NCBI RefSeq assembly: GCF_900129665.1
Contig: NZ_FQWL01000003.1
Coordinates: forward strand, 310,001 to 374,000
DNA from: Flagellimonas flava
GTDB taxonomy: Bacteria; Bacteroidota; Bacteroidia; Flavobacteriales; Flavobacteriaceae
DNA: 64,000 bases
Reading direction: 5' to 3'
Shown here: positions 36,857 to 44,162 of the stretch, piece by piece
How the letters are laid out: each line of letters starts with the position of its first letter
How positions within the stretch are numbered: position 1 is the stretch's first letter
Position numbers and translations under genes: made by a program
The notes under the pieces: model-generated
What the model was told of the DNA's origin: nothing
Database searches by the model: none
What the model saw: the letters and a program-made list of their open reading frames with translations, nothing else

Positions 36857-37273
36857 GTGAAGAAAACCGTTTTTGTTTTTTCTGCCCTGATCATTGCTAT
36901 ACTTGCCCTGTTTCAGCTTAGCAAGTATGCTTACATCTCCGGAGACATCTCCATAGAAATTGGTATTGCGGTCATTGCATTGGTCTTTTTTGTGATTGGG
37001 GTTTACATCAATAAAAAAAGCCTTCGAAAGCAAAAAGTTGCCTCCCCAAAGATAGATTCCAAAAAAATTGAGACCCTAGGGATCAGCAAGAGAGAATATG
37101 AAGTTCTTATTGGCATTTCAGAAGGGTTATCCAATCGGGAAATTGCCGACAAACTTTTTGTTTCGGAAAGTACCATAAAGACACATGTGTCCAATCTCCT
37201 GGTTAAGCTGGACGCCAAACGAAGGACCCAGGCCATTCAGAGAGCCAAAGCACTACAAATTTTACTGCCTTAG
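36857..37273 (+). CDS. Membrane-tethered LuxR-type HTH regulator
   Basis: Protein of 138 residues. Two hydrophobic helices (about 4-22 and 31-52) form a hairpin in the membrane. The rest is a LuxR/GerE helix-turn-helix domain (about 72-136): ISKREYEVLIGISEGLSNREIADKLFVSESTIKTHVSNLLVKLDAKRRTQAI. There is no receiver domain. Similar small membrane LuxR proteins are common in Flavobacteriia next to DUF4199 genes, as here. The start is GTG. Its targets are unknown; the DUF4199 gene downstream is the obvious candidate. Confidence 0.85.
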   Translation: MKKTVFVFSALIIAILALFQLSKYAYISGDISIEIGIAVIALVFFVIGVYINKKSLRKQKVASPKIDSKKIETLGISKREYEVLIGISEGLSNREIADKLFVSESTIKTHVSNLLVKLDAKRRTQAIQRAKALQILLP

Positions 37274-37283
37274 CCCTATTTCC

Positions 37284-37313
37284 ACTAAAGTTCCAAGGTT
37301 TTGGTACTTTAGT
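37284..37313. repeat. 13-bp inverted repeat between the LuxR and DUF4199 genes
   Basis: ACTAAAGTTCCAA and TTGGTACTTTAGT are complementary except for one base, around GGTT. No T run follows directly. It could be a transcript-end hairpin of the LuxR gene or an operator upstream of the DUF4199 gene, whose ATG is 59 bases away. Confidence 0.55.
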
Positions 37314-37371
37314 ATGAGTCCTTTTGATAAGAACCTATTTACCTTTAATCCAACCTTCTAAATAACGGAAT

Positions 37372-37878
37372 ATGAAAAAAACAGTCTTACGTTACGGAAC
37401 TTACGGAGCCATAACCATATGTGTCCTCTTTCTTCTGAGTTGGTTCCTTTTGGGAGATTTACCATTTTCAACCCAAGAAGTTTTAGGATATGCCTCTATG
37501 GTTATTTCTTTGGGCTTTGTCTTTTTTGGCATAAAGCATTTTAGGGACAAGGAAAATGGCGGCATCATAAGTTTTAAAAAGGCCTTGACCATTGGCATTC
37601 TCATAAGTCTTATTACGGCCTTGGCATTTGGAATTTTGGATGTTATCTATACAGAAATCCTCAATCCCGATTTTATGGAGGCCTATTATCAAGCTACAAT
37701 TTCCAACCTTAGGGAAAACCTCCCTCCAGAGGAATTTGAAGTGCAACTTGCAGAAATTGAAGCACAAAAGACCATGTTCTCCAACCCCTTGTTTTCCTTT
37801 GCCTTAATGGCGATGACCGTTTTCGTTATCGGATTTATAATCTCATTGATCTCCGCGCTTATTTTACAACGGAAGTAA
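37372..37878 (+). CDS. DUF4199 membrane protein
   Basis: Protein of 168 residues with four hydrophobic helices (about 8-26, 35-50, 69-88, 143-164) and a soluble acidic loop (about 95-135). The GGIISFKKALTIGILISLITALAFGILDVIY segment and the ending FVIGFIISLISALILQRK fit DUF4199. The family is widespread in Bacteroidota with unknown function. Its upstream 59 bases include part of a palindrome. It lies downstream of a membrane-tethered LuxR regulator that may control it. Confidence 0.88.
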   Translation: MKKTVLRYGTYGAITICVLFLLSWFLLGDLPFSTQEVLGYASMVISLGFVFFGIKHFRDKENGGIISFKKALTIGILISLITALAFGILDVIYTEILNPDFMEAYYQATISNLRENLPPEEFEVQLAEIEAQKTMFSNPLFSFALMAMTVFVIGFIISLISALILQRK

Positions 37879-37900
37879 AAGGTGCTCTAAAACTAGTATT

Positions 37901-38362
37901 ATGACCATAGAAGCCAAAACTCCGGATGAGTATATCAGTAAACTGCCGGAAGACAGAAAAGATGCGGTTTCCAAGCTACGGGAAACCGTTAGGACCAATC
38001 TTCCTAAAGGGTATCAGGAGTGCATTAGCTACAAAATGATAGGATTTGTGATACCACATAGCAAATACCCAGATGGGTACCATTGCGACCCCAAACTGCC
38101 CCTGCCCTTCATCAATATTGCTTCGCAAAAAAATTATGTGGCCCTTTATCATTCCGGCATTTATGCCAGTAAAGAACTATTGGATTGGTTTGTTGGCGAG
38201 TACTCCAAACATGTAAAAACGAAGTTGGATATGGGGAAAAGTTGTATTCGATTTAAAAAAGTGGATCAAATCCCTTATGAGCTTGTCGCCGAGCTTTGCC
38301 AAAAAATGACTCCAGACCAATGGATTCAGTTGTATGAAAAGAACATAAAAAAACAATCATGA
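37901..38362 (+). CDS. DUF1801 family protein
   Basis: Small cytosolic protein of 153 residues: EYISKLPEDRKDAVSKLRETVRTNLPKGYQECISYKMIGFVIP, then INIASQKNYVALYHSGIY and KLDMGKSCIRFKKVDQIPYEL. This is the DUF1801 (YdhG-like) fold, of unknown biochemical role. Its end overlaps the VOC gene by ATGA, so the two are translationally coupled. Confidence 0.88.
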   Translation: MTIEAKTPDEYISKLPEDRKDAVSKLRETVRTNLPKGYQECISYKMIGFVIPHSKYPDGYHCDPKLPLPFINIASQKNYVALYHSGIYASKELLDWFVGEYSKHVKTKLDMGKSCIRFKKVDQIPYELVAELCQKMTPDQWIQLYEKNIKKQS

Positions 38363-38745
38363 AAAAAAGAGTGACCGGATTGGGAGGTTTTTTCTTTAAA
38401 TCCAAAGATCCAGACAATACAAAAGAATGGTACAAAACGCATTTGGGATTGAACACCGACCAATATGGCTGCACATTTTGGTGGAAAGACAAAGAGGGTA
38501 ATGACTGTTCCACCCAATGGAGTCCCTTTAAAGAGGACACGACCTACTTTCAGCCCAGTGAAAAACAGTTCATGATGAACTTCAGGGTGGAAAACTTAAA
38601 AGAATTATTAGCGGCATTGAAAGAGGAGGGTGTTACCATAGTAGGTGAAATCGAAGAATACGACTATGGTAAATTTGGTTGGATCATGGACCCAGAAGGT
38701 AACAAACTGGAGCTTTGGGAACCTGTTGATAAAGCATTTCTTTAG
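38359..38745 (+). CDS. VOC-superfamily (glyoxalase-like) protein
   Basis: Protein of 128 residues with two beta-alpha-beta-beta-beta units. The first is GGFFFKSKDPDNTKEWYKTHLGLN...WSP; the second is MNFRVENLKELLAALKEEGV...YGKFGWIMDPEGNKLELWEP. The closing Glu in KLELWEP is a standard metal ligand of the family. The reaction is unknown; the family includes lyases, dioxygenases and antibiotic-binding proteins. It is coupled to the DUF1801 gene. Confidence 0.87.
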   Translation: MKKRVTGLGGFFFKSKDPDNTKEWYKTHLGLNTDQYGCTFWWKDKEGNDCSTQWSPFKEDTTYFQPSEKQFMMNFRVENLKELLAALKEEGVTIVGEIEEYDYGKFGWIMDPEGNKLELWEPVDKAFL

Positions 38746-38796
38746 GTATCGATTTATTTGCTACATTTAAAACTCGTTAACCAACATATTAAAACC

Positions 38797-39237
38797 ATGT
38801 CTGAAGAAAAAAAAGATTTAGGAGATAAGGCCGAAGAGGCTTTCGACAATGCCAAGGACGCTGCCCAAGATGCTGCGGAAGATGTAAAGGAAGCTGCCCA
38901 GGAGTTTAAGGAGGATGTAAAGGACGCCTTTGACCCCAAAAACCCTGAAAGCGGTAAAACTGTTGCCATTATTGCCCATTTAACATTGATTGGGTGGATC
39001 ATTGCCATCATCATGAACAGCAGCAACAAAACGGAAATTGGTTCCTTTTATGTACGTCAGGTACTCGGGATTTTCCTTGTAGGGCTTGTTTTAGGGCTTA
39101 TCCCTATTGTAAATCTTATCGGTTGGATTTTCCCATTGATCCTCTGGATAGTAAGTTTAATTGGGGCCATCAATGGAAACCAAAAACCGGTATTCTTGGT
39201 AGGTGAATACTTCCAAAACTGGTTTAAGGGATTATAA
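38797..39237 (+). CDS. DUF4870-like membrane protein with charged helical N-terminus
   Basis: Protein of 146 residues. The first 55 residues are an Ala/Glu/Asp/Lys-rich amphipathic helix (EEAFDNAKDAAQDAAEDVKEAAQEFKEDVKDAF) like those of YtxH or LEA-type stress proteins. The rest has three hydrophobic helices with ESGKTVAIIAHLTLIGWIIAIIMN and GSFYVRQVLGIFLVGLVLGLIPIVNLIGWI, the pattern of DUF4870. The chosen ATG begins MSEEKKDLG; an earlier in-frame start would add 13 atypical residues. A terminator follows directly. Confidence 0.8.
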   Translation: MSEEKKDLGDKAEEAFDNAKDAAQDAAEDVKEAAQEFKEDVKDAFDPKNPESGKTVAIIAHLTLIGWIIAIIMNSSNKTEIGSFYVRQVLGIFLVGLVLGLIPIVNLIGWIFPLILWIVSLIGAINGNQKPVFLVGEYFQNWFKGL

Positions 39238-39247
39238 AAAGTTTAAT

Positions 39248-39279
39248 AAAAAGCTAGAAAATCATGCTCTAGCTTTTTT
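39248..39279 (+). terminator. Terminator (bidirectional type) before the arsenic operon
   Basis: AAAAAGCTAGA and TCTAGCTTTTT form an 11-bp stem around nine bases, ending in a T run. It isolates the arsR promoter from the upstream genes. The A-run on the other side would also allow minus-strand termination, but no minus gene uses it. Confidence 0.82.
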
Positions 39280-39291
39280 AACTACTATCTT

Positions 39292-39309
39292 TATCGTAAT
39301 ATTGCAATA
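39292..39309 (+). promoter_or_regulatory. Candidate ArsR operator
   Basis: TATCGTAATATTGCAATA is an imperfect palindrome: 14 of 18 bases match its own reverse complement. It lies 27 bases before the arsR ATG, where an ArsR repressor would block RNA polymerase. The position and symmetry support the call; no binding data can be seen. Confidence 0.55.
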
Positions 39310-39336
39310 ATAAATTATAATTCTTGGATCTTTTTT

Positions 39337-39660
39337 ATGGGAGCTTCCAAAACTCATATGTTCTCCGTAACCCAAAATAAATTGGCGCAAGCTGCCAAGG
39401 TTCTGGCCCATCCCGCAAGGATTGCCATTTTGGATTATATAAGTAGACAAGAGAATTGCATCTGCAACGACTTGGTGGATGTCATAGGCCTATCGCAGCC
39501 TACAATTTCACAACATCTTAATGAGATTAAAAAAATTGGACTTCTAAAGGGAACTTTTGAAGGAAAAAATCTTTGTTACTGCATCAACCAAGAACGCTGG
39601 GAGGAATTGCAATACTCTTTTAATGCGTTCTTTTCTAATATTAATCAAAACTGTTGTTAA
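39337..39660 (+). CDS. arsR: ArsR-family metalloregulatory repressor
   Basis: Winged-helix repressor of 107 residues. The recognition helix lies in VIGLSQPTISQHLNEIKKIGLL. Cysteines that could bind As(III) or a metal are C41-I-C43 in the alpha-3 position (the classic ELCVCDL site reads ENCICND here), with further Cys at 80 and 82 and a terminal CC (106-107). It probably represses its own operon and releases DNA on arsenite binding. The operon continues with DUF6428, an acetyltransferase and arsC. Confidence 0.9.
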   Translation: MGASKTHMFSVTQNKLAQAAKVLAHPARIAILDYISRQENCICNDLVDVIGLSQPTISQHLNEIKKIGLLKGTFEGKNLCYCINQERWEELQYSFNAFFSNINQNCC

Positions 39661-39662
39661 TT

Positions 39663-40160
39663 ATGTACACATCAGAATTTCTTTCTCTATTGAAACAGCA
39701 TCAGGATAAAAGTTTGCTATTTGAATATGCTCCCGGTAAACTGGTCGGGGCCAACTATCATATTACGGAGGTCAAAAACATCACCGTGGATTCCGTGGAT
39801 TGCGGAGCACGTCCTGATTATTGGCAAGAGACCGTGGTTCAACTCTGGGAAAGTCCTAAAGAAAAGGACAAAACAGAATTCATGAGTGCCTACAAGGCAC
39901 TTGCCATCCTCAACAAAGTGGACCGTATCAAACCCATGGTAAAAGACACCGAGATTAAATTTGAATATAGCAATGCCGAATTTCATACTGCGCAGCTTTT
40001 CGTGGATGACTACACATTGGGCGGTAACTATCTTACCTTAAAACTTTCGGTCCAAAAAACGGACTGCAAGGCCAAGGAAACCTGCGGGGTCGAAATCAAA
40101 TCCGAAGATTCCCAAGTAGAGGAAGCAGCTTGTTGCGAGCCAGGAAGTGGCTGTTGTTAA
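39663..40160 (+). CDS. DUF6428 family protein of the arsenic operon
   Basis: Protein of 165 residues of the DUF6428 family, often seen between arsR and arsC in Bacteroidota. It begins MYTSEFLSLLKQHQDKSLLFEYAPGKLVGANYHITEVKN and has an unusual cysteine-rich C-terminus: C-K-A-K-E-T-C-G, then AACCEPGSGCC. The five clustered cysteines at the end could bind As(III) or a metal. The function is not established; a chaperone or sink for arsenite is an inference. It starts two bases after the arsR stop; a TTG three codons earlier is less likely. Confidence 0.85.
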   Translation: MYTSEFLSLLKQHQDKSLLFEYAPGKLVGANYHITEVKNITVDSVDCGARPDYWQETVVQLWESPKEKDKTEFMSAYKALAILNKVDRIKPMVKDTEIKFEYSNAEFHTAQLFVDDYTLGGNYLTLKLSVQKTDCKAKETCGVEIKSEDSQVEEAACCEPGSGCC

Positions 40161-40166
40161 AACCAT

Positions 40167-40664
40167 ATGAAGATGCACGTTCGAAAAATGACCTCCACTG
40201 ATTGGGCACAAGTATCCAATATTTACGCCGAAGGCATAGCCACAGGCTTTGCTACATTTGAACAGGACGTTCCCGACTATGACCAATGGGATCAGGCGCA
40301 CATCAAATCTTGCCGTTTGGTCGTTGAAGATGAAGGTTGCATCCTCGGATGGGCAGCCCTATCACCCGTATCGAGCAGGTGTGTTTATGGTGGAGTTGCG
40401 GAAGTCAGTGTGTATGTGGGTGCCAAAAGCCGGGGAAAAGGAGTTGGTCAATTGATTATGAAAGAGCTTATTGCCCAAAGTGAGGACGCCGGATTTTGGA
40501 CCATTCAGTCCGGCATATTTCCTGAAAACGAAGCCAGTATCAGTCTCCACAAAAAAGTTGGTTTCAGGTACATTGGTAAAAGGGAACGTGTGGGTAAGAT
40601 ACATGGTCTATGGAAGGACAATTTATTATTTGAGAAAAGAAGTAAAGCCATCGGAATAAACTAA
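40167..40664 (+). CDS. GNAT acetyltransferase, ArsN-like
   Basis: Protein of 165 residues of the phosphinothricin-acetyltransferase-like GNAT group. Visible features are IYAEGIATGFATFEQDVPDYDQW, the acetyl-CoA signature EVSVYVGAKSRGKGVGQLIM and the C-terminal GFRYIGKRERVGKIHGLWKD. Members within ars operons (ArsN1) acetylate arsinothricin or related glutamate analogues and confer resistance. Here the neighbours (arsR, DUF6428, arsC) make ArsN1 the most likely identity. Phosphinothricin or methionine-sulfoximine acetylation is the alternative. Confidence 0.82.
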   Translation: MKMHVRKMTSTDWAQVSNIYAEGIATGFATFEQDVPDYDQWDQAHIKSCRLVVEDEGCILGWAALSPVSSRCVYGGVAEVSVYVGAKSRGKGVGQLIMKELIAQSEDAGFWTIQSGIFPENEASISLHKKVGFRYIGKRERVGKIHGLWKDNLLFEKRSKAIGIN

Positions 40665-40674
40665 TTTTTAAACA

Positions 40675-41097
40675 ATGAAAAACGTATTGGTGCTGTGCAC
40701 CGGAAATTCCTGTCGCAGCCAAATGGCCCATGGGTACCTGAATCACTTTCAAGACGCCCTTGCAAATGTATACAGTGCCGGAATTGAAACCCACGGTCTA
40801 AATCCTGGAGCAGTAAGCATCATGAAGGAGGACGGGATAGATATTTCTTCCCATACCTCCAACCATGTGGATGATTATGAGGGAATTGCATGGGACTATA
40901 TCATCACGGTCTGTGATCATGCCAAGGAAAACTGCCCATTCATTCCAGCCGAAGATGCGGAGCGTATCCACCATAATTTTTTCGACCCCTCAAAAGTAAA
41001 AGGTACTTCGGAAGAGAAACATGCGGCTTTCTTGAAAGCTAGAAATGAAATCAAGGAATTTTGCCACGATTTTGTGAAGGAAGAGTTACTTAATTAA
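40675..41097 (+). CDS. arsC: Arsenate reductase, thioredoxin-coupled (LMW-phosphatase fold)
   Basis: Reduces arsenate to arsenite. Its 140 residues have the P-loop C8-TGNSC-R14 at the N-terminus and the second redox pair C80 and C87 in VCDHAKENCP. All three functional cysteines of the S. aureus-type enzyme are in place, with the expected spacing, so the enzyme should be thioredoxin-dependent. It is the last gene of the operon; a terminator follows. Arsenite made here needs an exporter, but none is encoded next to it. Confidence 0.93.
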   Translation: MKNVLVLCTGNSCRSQMAHGYLNHFQDALANVYSAGIETHGLNPGAVSIMKEDGIDISSHTSNHVDDYEGIAWDYIITVCDHAKENCPFIPAEDAERIHHNFFDPSKVKGTSEEKHAAFLKARNEIKEFCHDFVKEELLN

Positions 41098-41120
41098 ACT
41101 CAGATATAGTTAGTTTTATA

Positions 41121-41157
41121 AATGGCAGTTGGGAATAATCCAATTGCCATTTTTTTC
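41121..41157 (+). terminator. Terminator of the arsenic operon
   Basis: AATGGCAGTTGG and CCAATTGCCATT form a 12-bp stem with one G-T pair around seven bases, then six T. It lies 23 bases after the arsC stop and may also serve the convergent minus-strand gene. Confidence 0.85.
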
Positions 41158-41161
41158 TTGA

Positions 41162-42181
41162 TTACAGCCCGTAATCCATTGGCAACATTTCACCAATTCT
41201 GAAATTGGCCATATAACCCCCAAAGACCAAACTCTGAAAGGGTTTATAATTGCCAAAACGATCTAAGGTATGGACCGAATCCGGTTCATTAATGTTCAAG
41301 GTAGACCGATAAACGCTCTTACCTTTTCGTTTGTGGTAAATGATATAGTTATCCCCAACAAAGCGAATCGCTTTCATATCCCGTACTGTATCTTTTTGGA
41401 CAGTATAGAATTCGGATAACTGCAAATCTCGAAACTTCTTTTTGAGTTTAAAATTCTGATCTGTTAGATTCCCGTACCAACAGGCCCTCATAAAATGCAT
41501 GGAAGACCCTAAATATGCATTGCTCCTACGTTTCAGGATTTTGGGGTCTCCATTGGCGGTATCAAAAAATTGGGTAGAACCGTCGTACAAAGTCTGATGG
41601 ATGTTATCTATACGATCCAAACTTTGGGTCTTGAAATAGATTTTAAACTCTTCAATCTCAAAGTAGATACGGTACCCAAGGTATTCGTTTGCAATGATTA
41701 TGGGCACATCACTATAGGCGGATAAGGTGTTATTATAGGAATTGAAGTATAGCTTAATATCCTTTTTATTCACAATTTCGCTATTTCTGCCTCCCTTGGT
41801 ATCACCCAAGAATTCCAAGGTAAAAACCTTCATTTTTTGTTTTCTCGAAAAAGGATCAGAGGTAACTACAATCTCGTTAAGGCTCTGAACCTGCTCTTTC
41901 AAAGCGATTTTTAATATTCCCTGATTTCCAGCATCTTGGATTTTTCGCGTTTCATAGCCCAAATGCCTAACCACCAATACGGCATTGTTCTGATACTGTG
42001 ATTTAATGGTGAAGTTACCTTCCAAATCAGTAATGGCGCCTATTGTGCTTCCATCATAATATAGGGTTACACCGGCAATGGGTTCTTTGGTTTTGGCATC
42101 AAATACATGTCCTGTTATTTCCTGGGCCGTCATCTTTACGATAAGCAAGAAAAAAAACAGAAAAATACTATTGATATTCAT
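41162..42181 (-). CDS. Exported protein with carboxypeptidase-regulatory-like domain
   Basis: Protein of 339 residues. A signal peptide (MNINSIFLFFFLLIVKMTAQ) precedes a CarboxypepD_reg-like beta-sandwich (about 21-105): EITGHVFDAKTKEPIAGVTLYYDGSTIGAITDLEGNFTI, as found at the front of SusC/TonB-type proteins. No TonB plug or barrel follows. The remaining 230 residues (from about 110, EIVVTSDPFSRKQKMKVFTLEFLG) resemble a soluble or partly beta domain common in Bacteroidota proteins of unknown role. The start gives a good signal peptide; an earlier ATG at 42202 would add seven residues. Confidence 0.75.
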   Translation of the reverse strand: MNINSIFLFFFLLIVKMTAQEITGHVFDAKTKEPIAGVTLYYDGSTIGAITDLEGNFTIKSQYQNNAVLVVRHLGYETRKIQDAGNQGILKIALKEQVQSLNEIVVTSDPFSRKQKMKVFTLEFLGDTKGGRNSEIVNKKDIKLYFNSYNNTLSAYSDVPIIIANEYLGYRIYFEIEEFKIYFKTQSLDRIDNIHQTLYDGSTQFFDTANGDPKILKRRSNAYLGSSMHFMRACWYGNLTDQNFKLKKKFRDLQLSEFYTVQKDTVRDMKAIRFVGDNYIIYHKRKGKSVYRSTLNINEPDSVHTLDRFGNYKPFQSLVFGGYMANFRIGEMLPMDYGL

Positions 42182-42189
42182 TGTTTGTA

Positions 42190-42211
42190 GGGCTTTTTGC
42201 AAAGAAAGCCC
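42190..42211 (-). repeat. Leader hairpin before the carboxypeptidase-regulatory-domain gene
   Basis: On the minus strand GGGCTTT and AAAGCCC are perfect 7-bp arms around eight bases, ending about eight bases before the ATG. It may affect translation initiation. No T run is present. Confidence 0.4.
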
Positions 42212-42291
42212 AATCCTGAATAAAAGAAGCCATGAATTTTACAGATACCCAATTTAAACCCATCAATGCCATCTTTGGATTGATGAATGCC

Positions 42292-44088
42292 TCAATGGTT
42301 GAGTTTTCGCTCCAATTCTGCTTGAAACTCTTCCATCACTGGTTTGACCGTGCTTTCCGGAAGGTCCGCAATTTTAATGTACATCAATCCGTCCACGGAA
42401 TTATTAAACAGGGGGTCTACATTAAACGCCACTACCTTCGCGTTCTGTTTAATGTACTTTTTGATCAATACGGGCAATCTCAAACTCCCCGGTTCCACCT
42501 CGCTGATCAATTTGTCAAACTTGTTCAAATCGGCTTGGGTCTCGTCAAAAATAAATTCCTTATCTGCATCCTTCAACTGCACCTTGAATTCCTTTTTAGG
42601 CCGAACATACTGCGCCACATAGGGATCCCAATAATTGGATTTCATAAATTCAATCATCAGGGATTTGGAGAAATTGGAGAACTGGTTGCTGATACTCACC
42701 CCACCAATCAAATATTTATGTTCAGGATGCCGCAGGGTAGTATGCACGATTCCTTTCCATAACAAGAACAAGGGCATTGGTTTTTGCTGATATTCCTTAA
42801 CGATATATGCCCTCCCCATTTCTATGGATTTTTCCATCATGCCATACAATTCTGGCTCAAACCTGAACAAATCCTGAAGATAAAATCCGTCTATACCGTA
42901 GGTCTTGAAAATCTCCGTACCCAATCCCATTCTGTATGCTCCTACGATACATTTCTCCTCATCATCCCATAAAAAAAGATGATGGTAGTATGCGTCAAAT
43001 TCATCCAGGTCCACAGCATTGTTGGTCCCTTCACCCACCTCCCTAAAGGTGATTTCCCTTTGTCTTCCAATTTCATTCAGAATAAAGGGCATGTCTTTTT
43101 GCTGCGCCAGGTACACCTCATAATTCTTGCTCTGGAGCATTCTACAATCCTTCTCCCTTAATTTTTCTATTTCACCCTGCAGGACTTCCGCACTGACAGC
43201 TGTGGCAATTTTCTTGGGTGGCATTGGAATTTTTAAGGTGGTCGGAACCTTATCGATCAATCTTTCCTTTTCAAAGGCATTGGCCAAGAGATAGGTTTTC
43301 TTTCGCAAGAGTTCCGTAAAAGATTCCAAGGTTTCCTCCTCTTTTTGGGAGGCCACGGATATGGGCTGCCCTACCCGTACCTTAATGGGTCTTCTACTTT
43401 GGGACGTTAGTTCAGAAGGTAATTTAGCGGTTCGGAAAACGTCGTTCATTTTAGAAAGGCGATAAAAAAGTCGACTGTTCCGTGCATGAAAATATATGGG
43501 CACCACAGGCACTTCTGCCTTCCTGATCAGCTTAATGGCGGCTTCTTCCCAGGGTTTGTCAACAACTAACTTCCCATCCCTATATGTGGAGACCTCCCCA
43601 GCTGGAAAAATTCCTAGTGGATGTCCTTCTTTAAGGTGCAAGAGTGCATTCTTGAATCCCATTACACTGCTTTTGGCATCCTTATGATTTTCAAAAGGGT
43701 TTACCGGCATGATAAAGGGTTTCAAAGGCTCGATACGGTGCAATAAAAAATTGGCAATGATTTTAAAATCACTTCGTTCTTGCAGCAGCAACTTTAAAAG
43801 AAGTACCCCATCAATTCCGCCCAAAGGATGGTTGCTAATGGTAATATAGGGGCCAGTTTTCGGAAGCCGCTTCAAATCCTCTTCCGGAATCTCAAAATCA
43901 ATTTCGTAATGGTCCAGAATGGCATCCAAGAAGTCGGTGCCGGCCAATGATTTGTTTTTGTTGTAAAAACGGTTTATGGTGGTAATCTTGGTGGCTACCA
44001 TCAACATCCAACCCACGAAGGTACCCAAAAAGCCATATTTGTCAAGATGAATGACCTTTGCTACCTCTTTCGCCGTAACCAACCCCAT
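42292..44088 (-). CDS. Bifunctional lysophospholipid-type O-acyltransferase / GNAT N-acyltransferase (OlsF-like)
   Basis: Protein of 598 residues with two catalytic halves. The N-terminal PlsC-type domain (about 60-290) has SNHPLGGIDG, with H87 and D93 as the catalytic H-X-D, and the FPAGEVSTY motif. The C-terminal GNAT-like N-acyltransferase domain (about 310-520) contains FREVGEGTNNAVDLDEFD, CIVGAYRMGLG and KSIEMGRAYIVKEYQQKPMPLFLLWKGI. Fusions of this order make acylated amino acids such as ornithine or glycine lipids: the second half N-acylates the amino acid and the first half O-acylates the hydroxy-fatty acid (the OlsF/GlsF type known from Flavobacterium). The amino-acid substrate cannot be read here. 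It is probably membrane-associated. It lies downstream of lysC, with a terminator between them. Confidence 0.85.
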   Translation of the reverse strand: MGLVTAKEVAKVIHLDKYGFLGTFVGWMLMVATKITTINRFYNKNKSLAGTDFLDAILDHYEIDFEIPEEDLKRLPKTGPYITISNHPLGGIDGVLLLKLLLQERSDFKIIANFLLHRIEPLKPFIMPVNPFENHKDAKSSVMGFKNALLHLKEGHPLGIFPAGEVSTYRDGKLVVDKPWEEAAIKLIRKAEVPVVPIYFHARNSRLFYRLSKMNDVFRTAKLPSELTSQSRRPIKVRVGQPISVASQKEEETLESFTELLRKKTYLLANAFEKERLIDKVPTTLKIPMPPKKIATAVSAEVLQGEIEKLREKDCRMLQSKNYEVYLAQQKDMPFILNEIGRQREITFREVGEGTNNAVDLDEFDAYYHHLFLWDDEEKCIVGAYRMGLGTEIFKTYGIDGFYLQDLFRFEPELYGMMEKSIEMGRAYIVKEYQQKPMPLFLLWKGIVHTTLRHPEHKYLIGGVSISNQFSNFSKSLMIEFMKSNYWDPYVAQYVRPKKEFKVQLKDADKEFIFDETQADLNKFDKLISEVEPGSLRLPVLIKKYIKQNAKVVAFNVDPLFNNSVDGLMYIKIADLPESTVKPVMEEFQAELERKLNH

Positions 44089-44117
44089 AAAAAAAAATTA
44101 GGTAGGCGTAAAGATAG

Positions 44118-44150
44118 AAAAATACGGGAATCGGAATTCAGACCCGTATT
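44118..44150 (-). terminator. Probable terminator after lysC
   Basis: On the minus strand AATACGGG and CCCGTATT flank 14 bases, followed by TTTTTCT. It lies 13 bases past the lysC stop, before the acyltransferase start. Confidence 0.65.
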
Positions 44151-44162
44151 GGAAAACGAATA

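Noticed and set aside
37274-37283. CCCTATTTCC as a further copy of the LytTR-type repeat
   Set aside because: The word CCCTATTT/AAATAGGG also occurs inside several coding regions here (for example near 18621, 26741 and 62487), so a single copy means little.
42261-42285. CATCAAT/ATTGATG hairpin as terminator of the acyltransferase gene
   Set aside because: No T run follows on the minus strand; could be chance in the short gap.
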